Shown here piece by piece: positions 25,157 through 33,924 of a stretch of DNA of 64,000 bases; within the stretch, counting starts at the first letter, position 1, and each line of letters opens with the position of its first letter. The translations under genes were made by a program, and so were the position numbers. Location: NCBI GenBank assembly GCA_025352795.1, contig JANXSF010000106.1:1-64000 (forward strand). Direction: 5' to 3'. The DNA comes from Acidobacteriota bacterium (GTDB lineage: Bacteria; Acidobacteriota; Terriglobia; Bryobacterales; Bryobacteraceae). Below the pieces are notes generated by a model. It searched no databases and was not told the origin of the DNA. It saw nothing but the letters and a program-made list of their open reading frames with translations.

Positions 25157-26716
25157 ATGGAGCGAGGGCGACGGTTCGGCATCAGCCTTGTTATTTTTTG
25201 CACTTTGGCAACGGCGTTGCTGGCCATTCATGGGTCTCGGCTGGTGTTTACTGGTGACGAAGGCATCCTATTGGAGCCGGCGCAGAGAGTGGCCATGGGG
25301 CAACGGCCTTACGTCGATTTCTTCGCCTACATGAGTCCTGGCAGTTATTGGATTCAGGCCGCTATTTTCCGGATTTTTGGCTTCACCATGCTGGCAGGTC
25401 GGTTGATGACGATTCTGGATTTTTCCCTGGAATGTGCTCTTCTCTTTTGGTTGGTTGCGCGCTTTGCCACTGTCCAGGCGGCGTCCATCGCCACCACTCT
25501 CTTCTTTGTTTTCCAGTTTGCCGATCCTACTTTTTTAACAGCTCAACACCGTTGGGATAGCGGGGCATTGGCCATGCTCTCCATCGTCATGGCACTGATT
25601 GCGTATGAAGGTCAGGGTAGGTGGCGTTGGTTAGTTAGCGGCGCATTGCTGGCCATGGCCACACTTTGCACTCCCACCATGGCGGTGATTGGTTTGATTA
25701 CTACAGGTTGGCTACTGGCTGGCAGGCGGGTCATCAATGTGGGTATGTATGTGTGCGGAGGGGCCGCTGTGGGAATTTCCGCCTTGCTGTACATGTGGCA
25801 ATTGGGAAATCTTCAGGCATTTGTGGATCAAATGATTTGGCTGCGAGCAAACTACTCGGAAGTGAACATTGTTCCTTATGGGGCGGTTCTGGGCGGCTAC
25901 CAAAACTTATTTCAGGATTCAACAGGCTTCGCACTGGCGCTTCAACTGGGATTGGTGTTTTGCATAGCGCTGCCTGCCACCTTGCCGCCATTTGCAGTGT
26001 CGGCTAATCTGATTCAAATTGTACGGGGAAAAGTGATTGGCGAAGAGCGATCCATGCTGTTGTTCCTACTTGCTTGCACACTGGGATTTGTCTTCACAGC
26101 CTATCCCAGGCCCGATGTAATGCACTTAGCTTTTATCGCAACTCTGCCGTATGCACTGACGGCGATCTGGCTGTCGCGCTGGTGTTCACTACGCTTGGCC
26201 GGGCCCGCTGTGGCTGGGGTTTCCGTCTTTGCCGCCTTTTACATAATGAGCGCGGTGGCTGGGTTGTGGGGAACGACGACGCTGCCTTTTGCCGTTGGCA
26301 CGTTGCGCGTTCCGAAGTATATGGAACCGGAATTAACGCAACTGGTGAGTAAGGTGGGCAGGCAGCAATCCTTATTTGTTCATCCTTACATGCCGCTGTT
26401 CTATTTTCTGACACAGGCATCTAACCCTACTCGATTTGCCTACCTAGCACCGGGCTTGATGAAGACGCGGGAAGAACGGATGGTGCTGGAAGATCTGAAA
26501 AAGAAGCCGCCAGAGTATGTGATGTTTCTCCACTTGAGCAGAGAAGAATTCCTGCGTGTCTTTCCAAATGGTGGTGGCATGAACGTGAAGTTCACTCAGT
26601 TGGAAGATTGGCTGGAACTGAACTATAAGCCGCTTGATCCGGCAGTGACTGTTCAAGGATATCAGTTACTACGACGAGTTAGTGACTCACCACTCGCCCG
26701 TCTTTCATCTCAATAA
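25157..26716 (+). CDS. Multi-pass membrane protein, PMT/ArnT-like glycosyltransferase (copy 2)
   Basis: 519 residues, with its start codon immediately after the stop of copy 1. The two proteins align along their whole length: DEGILLEPAQRVAMGQRPYV here against DEGIILDTAQRVMAGQRPYL in copy 1, and FVHPYMPLFYFLTQ against FVHPYMPVLYFLTQ, with LSREEFLRV near the end. They are a tandem duplication that has diverged moderately. The final 38 bases overlap the convergent ABC ATPase gene. No terminator is visible. Confidence 0.75.
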   Translation: MERGRRFGISLVIFCTLATALLAIHGSRLVFTGDEGILLEPAQRVAMGQRPYVDFFAYMSPGSYWIQAAIFRIFGFTMLAGRLMTILDFSLECALLFWLVARFATVQAASIATTLFFVFQFADPTFLTAQHRWDSGALAMLSIVMALIAYEGQGRWRWLVSGALLAMATLCTPTMAVIGLITTGWLLAGRRVINVGMYVCGGAAVGISALLYMWQLGNLQAFVDQMIWLRANYSEVNIVPYGAVLGGYQNLFQDSTGFALALQLGLVFCIALPATLPPFAVSANLIQIVRGKVIGEERSMLLFLLACTLGFVFTAYPRPDVMHLAFIATLPYALTAIWLSRWCSLRLAGPAVAGVSVFAAFYIMSAVAGLWGTTTLPFAVGTLRVPKYMEPELTQLVSKVGRQQSLFVHPYMPLFYFLTQASNPTRFAYLAPGLMKTREERMVLEDLKKKPPEYVMFLHLSREEFLRVFPNGGGMNVKFTQLEDWLELNYKPLDPAVTVQGYQLLRRVSDSPLARLSSQ

Positions 26717-27359
26717 CCCTGTCGGCGAACGCTGCTGCTTCGGGGTTGTGCGTGATCATCAAAATAGTCTGGCCAATAGAGTGGTTCAGGTCGCGTAAGA
26801 TGCCCAATACATTTGCCGAGTTTTCACTGTCCAAATTGCCTGTTGGTTCATCGGCCAACAGTATGGCTGGCTGATTGACAATGGCTCGGGCAATGGCTAC
26901 TCGTTGCTGTTCACCGCCGGAAAGAGCGCGGGGCTTGTGATCCATACGGTGATCGATGCCCAACATTTGGAGCACTTTGGTGAAACTGGGATCCACTGGT
27001 CCGGTCTTGTGGGCAATGTAGCGGGCAATTTCAATGTTGTCGCGTACACTGAGAGTCGGCAATAAATTGTACTTTTGAAATACGAAACTCACTGTGGTGC
27101 GTCGCAAAGTGGTGCGTTCGGATTCGGACATCTTGCCCAGTTCCTTACCGTCCATCAACACTTCGCCATCCGTAGCTGGGGTTAAGCCGCCAAGAATGTG
27201 GAATAGAGTTGATTTCCCAGAACCAGATGGTCCGACGATGGCCAGAAATTCCCCACTCTTCACCTGCACATCCACTCCGCGCAGAGCAGCAACATCCACA
27301 TCGCCCTGGCGATAGACTTTGCGCAGACCCCTGGTTTCAATGATCAGGCCGTTAGTCAT
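26679..27359 (-). CDS. ABC transporter ATPase (LolD/MacB-type)
   Basis: 226 residues. Walker A is VGPSGSGKST (about 42-51), the signature LSGGEQQRVAIARA, Walker B ILLADEPTGNLD, and the switch His is in MITHNP. Length and the ADEPTGNLD form place it in the LolD/MacB/FtsE group. It starts inside the last 8 bases of the permease gene, so the two are translated together. It is the only ABC ATPase in the window and might also power the ATPase-less MacB operon at 11749-19598. Confidence 0.93.
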   Translation of the reverse strand: MTNGLIIETRGLRKVYRQGDVDVAALRGVDVQVKSGEFLAIVGPSGSGKSTLFHILGGLTPATDGEVLMDGKELGKMSESERTTLRRTTVSFVFQKYNLLPTLSVRDNIEIARYIAHKTGPVDPSFTKVLQMLGIDHRMDHKPRALSGGEQQRVAIARAIVNQPAILLADEPTGNLDSENSANVLGILRDLNHSIGQTILMITHNPEAAAFADRVIEMKDGRVVSH

Positions 27360-28446
27360 AAGACAGGGACTCCAAGGTATCCTGGGTGGCTGCTTTCCAG
27401 GCCGGGTAAATGACGCCTAACAGCGCTCCAACCATGGTGACCAGACCGGCAATGGGCCACCAGTCGTAAACAATTTCCTGAGTAAATGTTGCGGGGATAA
27501 GTTGGATCATTACCCAGCGTGTGACGTAGCTTAGGGCGATGCCGAAAATCGCACCAAGAACGGACATGATGAGAGTTTCCCGCAGCAGGATGCCAAGGAC
27601 GAAAGCTGGTGTCGCACCCAAGGATTTCAGAATGCCAATTTCGCGAGTTCGTTCCAGCACAGCGGTATACATGGCCAGGAAAACCATCAGTGCTCCAAAG
27701 AATACGCTCAGTCCGATGACAACTTTGGTGAATACGCCCAGTTCGGGTACGGCGGCAGTAGTGTACTGGCTGATCAGTTCTTCCATGGAAAAGATTTTAT
27801 AGTCTTTCAATTGACTTTTCAGACTGGCGATGACGGCATCGGTGTTCGCGGTATCGTCCAGTTTGGTGTAAATCATGGTGAGCTTGCCATTCGTGCTGGT
27901 CAGGTCCTGCACTACTTTGATGGGCAGCAAAACGCGAGCGGCATTGCCTGATTGATAGATGCCAGCCACGCGCCAGTCTCTATTCAACAAGGTCAGTTTA
28001 TCGCCCACCTTTTTCTTTTCCTGGCGGGAGTAGAATTCATCAATTAGGATGTCACCATCTTCAGAGAACGGGCCGCCAGAGAGAAACTTCAAGCCCCCGT
28101 TCATGCGGTTGAACTTTTCAAAGTCGGCACCGGTTACGGTTTTGAAGGTACCCAAGGAATGGACAACGGTACCGGTGGCGAGTTTAATATGGGGTTGCTC
28201 TTCCAGGAATTTGAGAAGTCCTTCGTTCATGGAAGCGGTTCCGGTTCCAATAACGGAACTGGTGGATCCCATAATAAAAACGTCCGCCCCAATACCTTTG
28301 GCTCGCTTCCTCTGTTCGTTCAGCGTGCCTTCACTGATACCAACCAGAGTGAGGATCATGGTAACGCCCACGCCGATCACCAGGGTGCTGAGCAAAGTGC
28401 GCAATGGGCGATGTTTTAGATTTTCAAAGACTAACTTGTATACCAA
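27352..28446 (-). CDS. ABC transporter permease (FtsX/DevC type)
   Basis: 364 residues from TTG 28446, nine bases after AAGGA. Topology: an N-terminal helix (about 17-40), a periplasmic domain to about 250, then three helices with the coupling loop VLERTREIGILKSLGATPAFV between helices two and three; the end reads PAWKAATQDTLESLSYD. It forms a transporter with the ATPase encoded downstream. Unlike the export operon at 11749, no adaptor or TolC gene accompanies it, so it resembles lipoprotein-release or peptide-resistance pumps. Confidence 0.9.
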   Translation of the reverse strand: MVYKLVFENLKHRPLRTLLSTLVIGVGVTMILTLVGISEGTLNEQRKRAKGIGADVFIMGSTSSVIGTGTASMNEGLLKFLEEQPHIKLATGTVVHSLGTFKTVTGADFEKFNRMNGGLKFLSGGPFSEDGDILIDEFYSRQEKKKVGDKLTLLNRDWRVAGIYQSGNAARVLLPIKVVQDLTSTNGKLTMIYTKLDDTANTDAVIASLKSQLKDYKIFSMEELISQYTTAAVPELGVFTKVVIGLSVFFGALMVFLAMYTAVLERTREIGILKSLGATPAFVLGILLRETLIMSVLGAIFGIALSYVTRWVMIQLIPATFTQEIVYDWWPIAGLVTMVGALLGVIYPAWKAATQDTLESLSYD

Positions 28447-28763
28447 AGTGATTGATCCTTAACCGCAAAAAACCTTGACGGTGAAGTAGCTCCTATTCTA
28501 ACTTGTCTGGTGAAGGTTTCTGAAAACATAACGAATGAATTATGGACAGCGGGGCTCGGTGGACCTTGCTTAAAAACACTGTTTATGGACGTTGCTGGAA
28601 CCAGTTCGGTTGTAAGGCAGCACTTGGAGCCGAATTAGGAACTCCGGGATTCCGATGCGACTCGGCCTCTGCGATTGCGCTAAAATAACAGTACGTCCTG
28701 TCCGCAGGCCAGCAGTTTCCGGCCAGCCTCTAGCTTGAACATCACTCTTAGTAATTAGCGAAT
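28447..28763. other. 317-base divergent intergenic region
   Basis: Lies between the ABC permease gene (minus) and the glucan phosphorylase gene (plus), so it must hold promoters for both. TAAAAT at 28681-28686 could be a -10 element for the phosphorylase gene, but the sequence 17 bases upstream is a poor -35. No repeat, RNA gene or convincing ORF was seen. Confidence 0.4.
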
Positions 28764-31310
28764 ATGCCATTTTCTATCCGTCCACATAAAGAATTTTTGG
28801 TTCGTCCCTCCTTGCCGCCGGAACTCAGTCGGCTAGCCGAAATGGCTCATAATTTGCTTTGGGTTTGGGATTACAACGTGCGAGGCATTTTTCGCCGATT
28901 GGACCCCGTAGGGTGGCGACTGGCTCATCATAATCCCGTTCTGATGCTGGGACGTTTGCCGCAGGCCACTTTGGAAAAAGCTTCCAAGGATCCTCGTTTT
29001 CTGGCTTTGTATCGCCGTGCTTGCGAGAAGTTAGATCACTACATGCAATCTTCCACATCCAGCGGAGAAAAGTTGATCGCCTATTTTTCCATGGAATATG
29101 GACTGGCCGAATGCTTGCCGATTTATTCTGGCGGCTTAGGAGTGCTCTCCGGCGATCACATGAAGGGTGCCAGCGATTTAGATCTGCCTTTGGTCGGCGT
29201 CGGATTGCTGTATCAGAAGGGATATTTTTCGCAATCAGTAAATCCCGATGGCTGGCAGATTGAACGGGTCCTCTCCAACGATTTTTATACGTTGCCTGTT
29301 TCCCCGGTGGTGCGGCCCGATGGCAGTGAAATGCTGGTTAGTGTTCACATGCCCTGGGGGGAAGTGTTCGCCAAAGTTTGGGTTATTGAAGTGGGTCGAG
29401 TTAAGTTGTACATGCTCGATACCAATATTCCAGTGAACGCCCGGGCAGAGGATCGGGCCATCACCGAACAGCTTTACGGTGGCGATTCCCGCACCCGAAT
29501 TCAACAGGAAATTATTTTGGGATTGGGCGGCATGCGCGCCTTGAAAGAGCTGGGGCTGAATCCTACCGTGTTTCATATGAACGAAGGGCATTCGGCGTTT
29601 CTGGCACTGGAGCGCATGAAAACCCTGATGCGCGAACAATCCATGAGCTTCGAAGAAGCGCTGGAAGCCACCCGCAATAACAATGTCTTTACCACGCACA
29701 CTTCAGTTCCAGCGGGAATTGACCTGTTTGACGCCGGTCTGGTTTCGGAATTTTTTCTGGAATATTGCAATCAGAACGGCATTCCGTTTGACGCCTTTCT
29801 GGCACTGGGCAGGTGGAGCAATAGCGGCCAATCGCAGGAATCTTTTTCGATGGCGATTTTTGCTATCAAAAGCTCATATTGGCGTAATGCAGTGAGTGCC
29901 CTGCATGGTGTGATTTCCAGAGAAATGTGGCAGGAGTTGTGGCCCCAATTACCGGCAGCGGAAGTTCCCATCACCCACGTCACCAACGGAGTGCATCTCA
30001 ATAGTTGGCTCAATGGCGATCTGGCAGCGCTTTTCGAACAGTACCTGCAACCAGATTGGCGCGAAAGAATTGATGATCCCGCTACCTGGGCTCTGGTCGA
30101 TGATATTCCAGATAACGAATTGTGGGAGACTCACAAGCGGCGTCGCCGTCAGCTGATCACTTTTGTTCGTGGACGGTTGGTGGACGCCGCGTCACAGCGC
30201 AAAGCTTCTCCAGCGGAAATCAAACGTTTGAGTGAAGCGTTGGATCCGGAAGTACTCACCATTGGTTTTGCCCGCCGTTTTGCGACTTATAAAAGAGCAA
30301 CTTTGTTTCTTCAGGATATTGCCAGGCTCAAGCGGTTGCTAAACAATAACCGCATGCCAGTGCAAATTGTAATCTCTGGTAAGGCGCATCCCAAAGACAA
30401 TCCAGGCAAAGCCTTCATCCGCGAAATTGTGCAGTTAACCCGTGATCCGGAATTGGCCAAACGCATTGTGTTTGTGGAGGACTACAGCATTGGTGTGGCC
30501 CGCGAATTAGTGCATGGAGTGGATGTCTGGTTGAATACTCCTAAGCGCGGAGAAGAAGCTTGCGGCACCAGTGGCATGAAGGCTGGCATCAACGGCGTTT
30601 TGAATCTAAGCATTCTGGATGGCTGGTACGACGAAGTCTACGAAGTTTCTGGCGGTTGGGCTTTGGGTGACCGTGACGATTACCGCGAGGAACAAGATGA
30701 GATGCATTCCAGCGCCATTTATTCGCGTTTGGAAAATGAGATTGTGCCGCTGTTTTATGAAGCCCGCGAAGACGGTGTCCCGCACGAATGGGTGAAGCGC
30801 GTAAAGCAATCTTTGAAAAATCTGAACCCGGCGTTCGATATGAGTCGGATGCTGAAAGACTATGGTCGGCTGTTGTATGACCCGGCTCATGAAGCCTTCA
30901 CTGCTGCTGCAAAAAGCAACTTTGAAGCACCGCGGGCTAGGGTACGTTGGAATCAACAAGTACGATCCAGTTGGGACCATGTGCGCTTCCTGGAAATGGA
31001 AGGCGGCCCCGCCACACCGGTTTATAACGGTCGGGCCTTGCCGTTGAGGGCGGCGGTTGATTTGGCCGGCTTAACAGCCAACGACGTGCGCGTGGAAGCC
31101 GTCGTAGGAAGGGTAGGACCTTCTGGAAATTTGGAACAAGTGGAGATCTTCCCGCTGCCGCCAGTTGATCAACGCGGAACGGTATACGTTTTTTCCACCG
31201 AGTTCATGCCACATCAGACCGGAAGATTGGGTTACTCACTGCGAATTAGTTCTAACCATTTCACAAATCCACTGATGAGACCGTGTGAAGCGCTCTTAAA
31301 ATGGGGATGA
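28764..31310 (+). CDS. glgP: Alpha-glucan (glycogen/maltodextrin) phosphorylase
   Basis: 848 residues. The N-terminal roughly 100 residues (RLAEMAHNLLWVWDYNVRGIF) are the extra domain of the actinobacterial/bacterial alpha-glucan phosphorylase type. The GT35 core shows YFSMEYGLAECLPIYSGGLG, FHMNEGHSAF, HTSVPAGIDLF and the pyridoxal-phosphate Lys606 in GTSGMKAGINGV. It releases glucose 1-phosphate from alpha-1,4-glucans in the cytoplasm. The gene is monocistronic as far as can be seen. A stretch of about 130 residues after the catalytic core forms an extra C-terminal beta region seen in this subgroup. Confidence 0.93.
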   Translation: MPFSIRPHKEFLVRPSLPPELSRLAEMAHNLLWVWDYNVRGIFRRLDPVGWRLAHHNPVLMLGRLPQATLEKASKDPRFLALYRRACEKLDHYMQSSTSSGEKLIAYFSMEYGLAECLPIYSGGLGVLSGDHMKGASDLDLPLVGVGLLYQKGYFSQSVNPDGWQIERVLSNDFYTLPVSPVVRPDGSEMLVSVHMPWGEVFAKVWVIEVGRVKLYMLDTNIPVNARAEDRAITEQLYGGDSRTRIQQEIILGLGGMRALKELGLNPTVFHMNEGHSAFLALERMKTLMREQSMSFEEALEATRNNNVFTTHTSVPAGIDLFDAGLVSEFFLEYCNQNGIPFDAFLALGRWSNSGQSQESFSMAIFAIKSSYWRNAVSALHGVISREMWQELWPQLPAAEVPITHVTNGVHLNSWLNGDLAALFEQYLQPDWRERIDDPATWALVDDIPDNELWETHKRRRRQLITFVRGRLVDAASQRKASPAEIKRLSEALDPEVLTIGFARRFATYKRATLFLQDIARLKRLLNNNRMPVQIVISGKAHPKDNPGKAFIREIVQLTRDPELAKRIVFVEDYSIGVARELVHGVDVWLNTPKRGEEACGTSGMKAGINGVLNLSILDGWYDEVYEVSGGWALGDRDDYREEQDEMHSSAIYSRLENEIVPLFYEAREDGVPHEWVKRVKQSLKNLNPAFDMSRMLKDYGRLLYDPAHEAFTAAAKSNFEAPRARVRWNQQVRSSWDHVRFLEMEGGPATPVYNGRALPLRAAVDLAGLTANDVRVEAVVGRVGPSGNLEQVEIFPLPPVDQRGTVYVFSTEFMPHQTGRLGYSLRISSNHFTNPLMRPCEALLKWG

Positions 31311-31316
31311 ACGAAA

Positions 31317-31517
31317 CTAAGAAAAGATTTTCCTTCTCTTGAGAGAATTTCCGTGGTATCTAAGAAGTGTAATCGGTGTTTGATTGGCAACCAGCCACCG
31401 ATTCCCCTGAACTTCAAACTCCTCCCAATGGTCTCTAGCTTCGACTGCGATACCCTCAAAGCGTCGCGATTTTTGTCTGGAAATAATGCGGGAAAATGAA
31501 GCGATTTCGTAAGTCAA
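31317..31517 (-). CDS. Small hypothetical protein (66 aa)
   Basis: A minus-strand frame from TTG 31517, with GGAG seven bases upstream, fills the 228-base space between the phosphorylase and zinc-ribbon genes exactly. The product is basic and has a well-formed beta-hairpin-like core (DHWEEFEVQGNRWLVANQTP). Its leader would overlap the start of the plus-strand zinc-ribbon gene. I do not recognise the family. An overlapping frame (31232-31459) looks less protein-like and lacks a binding site. Confidence 0.4.
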   Translation of the reverse strand: MTYEIASFSRIISRQKSRRFEGIAVEARDHWEEFEVQGNRWLVANQTPITLLRYHGNSLKRRKIFS

Positions 31518-31538
31518 AAGGAGTCTCCGTAATCACTT

Positions 31539-32051
31539 ATGGACGGCGACCGCAAATATAAACAAAACGGCTATCAACAGTCGGATCGGGATCGGAACGG
31601 TGACTCTCGCAGTGATCCTAGAGGTACTGAACGTCCTCGCCCGCAGGGTCCTAAACCACCGATTGACATCACCGGCCCACGACTTCCTCGCCTAGTGCAG
31701 GCTACCGCGGCTTCGCGCTGCTTTGCTTGCGCCACACCCTTGCCAGCAGGTACAGATTTCAAGGGAAGTTGTCCCAAGTGCAAGGCGGAGTTGCATAGCT
31801 GCAAGCAGTGCGCGCATTTTGAATCGTCCACAAGGTTCCAATGTTTGAAGCCCATTCCGGAACGCATTGCGGTGAAAGACAAAACTAACGAATGCCTGTT
31901 GTTCAGTCCTCGCGTGACCGTTGCCCGTGATTCAGCACCCTCCGGTGGACCATCGCAATATTCTTCGGCTGCGCATACAGGGGACGCCAACGGCAATCCG
32001 CGCAACCCTACCGATGCACGGGCCATGTTCGATAACCTTTTCAAAAAATGA
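31539..32051 (+). CDS. Zinc-ribbon hypothetical protein
   Basis: 170 residues. The first 45 residues are polar, disordered and rich in Asp/Arg/Pro. The centre carries a set of Cys pairs (CFAC, CPKC, CKQC), then single Cys residues in FQCLKP and ECLLF, fitting one or two zinc ribbons. The tail is again disordered, ending ARAMFDNLFKK. The family appears specific to acidobacteria-like genomes in my reading, with no known function. It overlaps the dehydrogenase gene by an ATGA, so the two are translated together. Confidence 0.7.
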   Translation: MDGDRKYKQNGYQQSDRDRNGDSRSDPRGTERPRPQGPKPPIDITGPRLPRLVQATAASRCFACATPLPAGTDFKGSCPKCKAELHSCKQCAHFESSTRFQCLKPIPERIAVKDKTNECLLFSPRVTVARDSAPSGGPSQYSSAAHTGDANGNPRNPTDARAMFDNLFKK

Positions 32052-33103
32052 ACGAAAAACGAATGCGAGTTGCACCCTTGGTGGGGCAGCATCGCTTTGA
32101 ACTAACCGACGCTCCAGTGCCCGATCCCGCACCTGGACAAGTGCAAGTACGAGTCGCCTACGTGGGCGTTTGCGGTTCCGATTTGCATAACTTTGCCGAA
32201 GGTGCGGTGGGCGATACGCCTGCGCTTTATCCCATGGTCTTGGGACATGAACCATCAGGGGTTGTGGTGAAGACCGGTGCCGGAGTCAGCGGTTGGTCGG
32301 CTGGGGACGAGGCGGCGCTGGAACCGGCCATCTACTGTTACCATTGCGAGTTCTGTATGCGAGGCCGACACAATCTTTGTACGCATATTCGCTTCTTGAG
32401 CCAGCCCACAGATCCAGGATTCTTTCGAGACTACGTCAATCTTCCAGCTCGCAATTTACTGCCAAAGCCCTCGGGCGTCAGCTTGAAGGAGCTCACTTTG
32501 TTTGAGCCTTTAGCCGTAGTATTGCATTCCATGGAATTCGTTCAACTGCGCACTGGTGAAGATGCTGTGGTGTTTGGTGCTGGTGCCATTGGGGCCATGA
32601 CCGTGGCCGCGCTTAAGATGAGTGGGGCCCGACGCGTGTACGTAGTTGACCCGGTACCGCATCGTCGTGACCTGGCGTTGGCGATGGGGGCCGATGTGGT
32701 GATTGACCCGCTTCAAGTTTCCGCTGGTAAAGAAATTCTGAGGGAAACCAATGGCCGTGGTGTGGATGTTGCCATTGATTGCGCCACCAAAAATGGTTCA
32801 ATGAACGAAGCTCTTATTTCGGTGCGCAATGCTGGCCGTATGGTGATTACGGGCATCCCTTCTGAGCCAGAGCCATCGTTGAAGTTCCACGTTGCCCGAC
32901 GCAAGGAACTGGCCATCTACAACGTACGTCGTTCCAATCATGAATCGGATTTAGCGCTGCGAGTGTTGGCTACGGAAGCACGCAGATTCGCGCCATTGCT
33001 AACGCATACACTTCCGCTGGAAAAAATTCAGGATGCGTTCACCATGCTGGAGCACTATGCCGATGGTGTGGGTAAAGTCTGCATTGAAGTGGCCAGTTCA
33101 TAG
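32048..33103 (+). CDS. Zinc-dependent medium-chain dehydrogenase
   Basis: 351 residues, the family length. Catalytic zinc ligands are in VCGSDLHNF and GHEPSG; the structural zinc loop is YHCEFCMRGRHNLC; the NAD(P) motif is FGAGAIGAMTVAA. It resembles sorbitol, threonine or L-idonate dehydrogenases that oxidise a secondary alcohol of a polyol or sugar acid. Substrate cannot be assigned. Its last 49 bases overlap the convergent ROK kinase gene. Confidence 0.9.
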   Translation: MNEKRMRVAPLVGQHRFELTDAPVPDPAPGQVQVRVAYVGVCGSDLHNFAEGAVGDTPALYPMVLGHEPSGVVVKTGAGVSGWSAGDEAALEPAIYCYHCEFCMRGRHNLCTHIRFLSQPTDPGFFRDYVNLPARNLLPKPSGVSLKELTLFEPLAVVLHSMEFVQLRTGEDAVVFGAGAIGAMTVAALKMSGARRVYVVDPVPHRRDLALAMGADVVIDPLQVSAGKEILRETNGRGVDVAIDCATKNGSMNEALISVRNAGRMVITGIPSEPEPSLKFHVARRKELAIYNVRRSNHESDLALRVLATEARRFAPLLTHTLPLEKIQDAFTMLEHYADGVGKVCIEVASS

Positions 33104-33924
33104 GCACCGTACAGCACGCTATCGTCCCCTAACTTTGCCGGAAGCACATTGATTCGGGCCTTCGACCATGGCGTGATTTGCCGCCTCAGTTCCTGTCGCA
33201 ACGGGATGAACAGCTTGTCTGCGGCCTTGCTAATGCCTCCGCCAATCACAATACATGCAGGGTTCAAAATCATGATGGCTGACTTCAGTCCCATCGCCAA
33301 ATCCACCACATACTTCGCAGTGAATTCCGCATCTTCCAGTAATTCCCTGGCTGTCTTGCCGTAATCTTTTTCCAACCACAGGCCGCAGCACATCCGCTCA
33401 AAGCATCCTTTGGAACCGCATAAACATTGCGGCCCGTTTGGATGAATAGTCATGTGACCCAGTTCGCCGGCATAGGAATCCGCCCCGCGATAGATGCCAT
33501 GTTCCGTCAAAATGCCACCGCCGATGCCCGTGGAAAGGGTCATGTAGAGTAGCGGTCTGTAGCCCACGCCTGCACCGTGAACTCCTTCCCCCAGCGCGCC
33601 CACGTTGGCATCGTTATCCATCAGCGCGGGTAAGCCCAATTCACTTTGGATGAACCCAGGCAAATTGAAATTGCTCCAACCGCTGACGTGGGTTGACAGA
33701 GTCACAACCTGCGTTGGGAAGTCCACAGGACCACCAAAGCCAATGCTACAGCCGGTTAAAGGTAGTTCCTGCATCCATTGCATCCCGACCATGCGGATCT
33801 GATCCAGCATCCAATCTTTGCCGCCTTGGCGATCTGTAGATCGGGATTCGCGCCGAATCATGCGGCCTTCATCGAACACCGCCATGGAAAACTTTGTACC
33901 CCCAATATCAATGCACAGAATCAT
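33055..33924 (-). CDS. ROK-family sugar kinase
   Basis: 289 residues from ATG 33924, with GGTGG about six bases upstream; a TTG at 33930 is in frame. The ATP motif DIGGTKFSM opens the protein, and the ROK zinc site is HMTIHPNGPQCLCGSKGCFE, with the catalytic Asp in MDNDANVGALGE. Such kinases phosphorylate glucose, N-acetylmannosamine, N-acetylglucosamine or allose. It is the last gene of a four-gene run and overlaps the sugar kinase gene by 17 bases. Confidence 0.88.
   Translation of the reverse strand: MILCIDIGGTKFSMAVFDEGRMIRRESRSTDRQGGKDWMLDQIRMVGMQWMQELPLTGCSIGFGGPVDFPTQVVTLSTHVSGWSNFNLPGFIQSELGLPALMDNDANVGALGEGVHGAGVGYRPLLYMTLSTGIGGGILTEHGIYRGADSYAGELGHMTIHPNGPQCLCGSKGCFERMCCGLWLEKDYGKTARELLEDAEFTAKYVVDLAMGLKSAIMILNPACIVIGGGISKAADKLFIPLRQELRRQITPWSKARINVLPAKLGDDSVLYGAYELATSMQTLPTPSA

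Noticed and set aside
28681-28686. TAAAAT as -10 element for the glucan phosphorylase gene
   Set aside because: The sequence 16-18 bases upstream does not resemble a -35 hexamer, so it is not listed as a promoter.
31574-32092. 172-residue open frame on the minus strand
   Set aside because: It mirrors the zinc-ribbon gene, whose CxxC pattern supports the plus strand.
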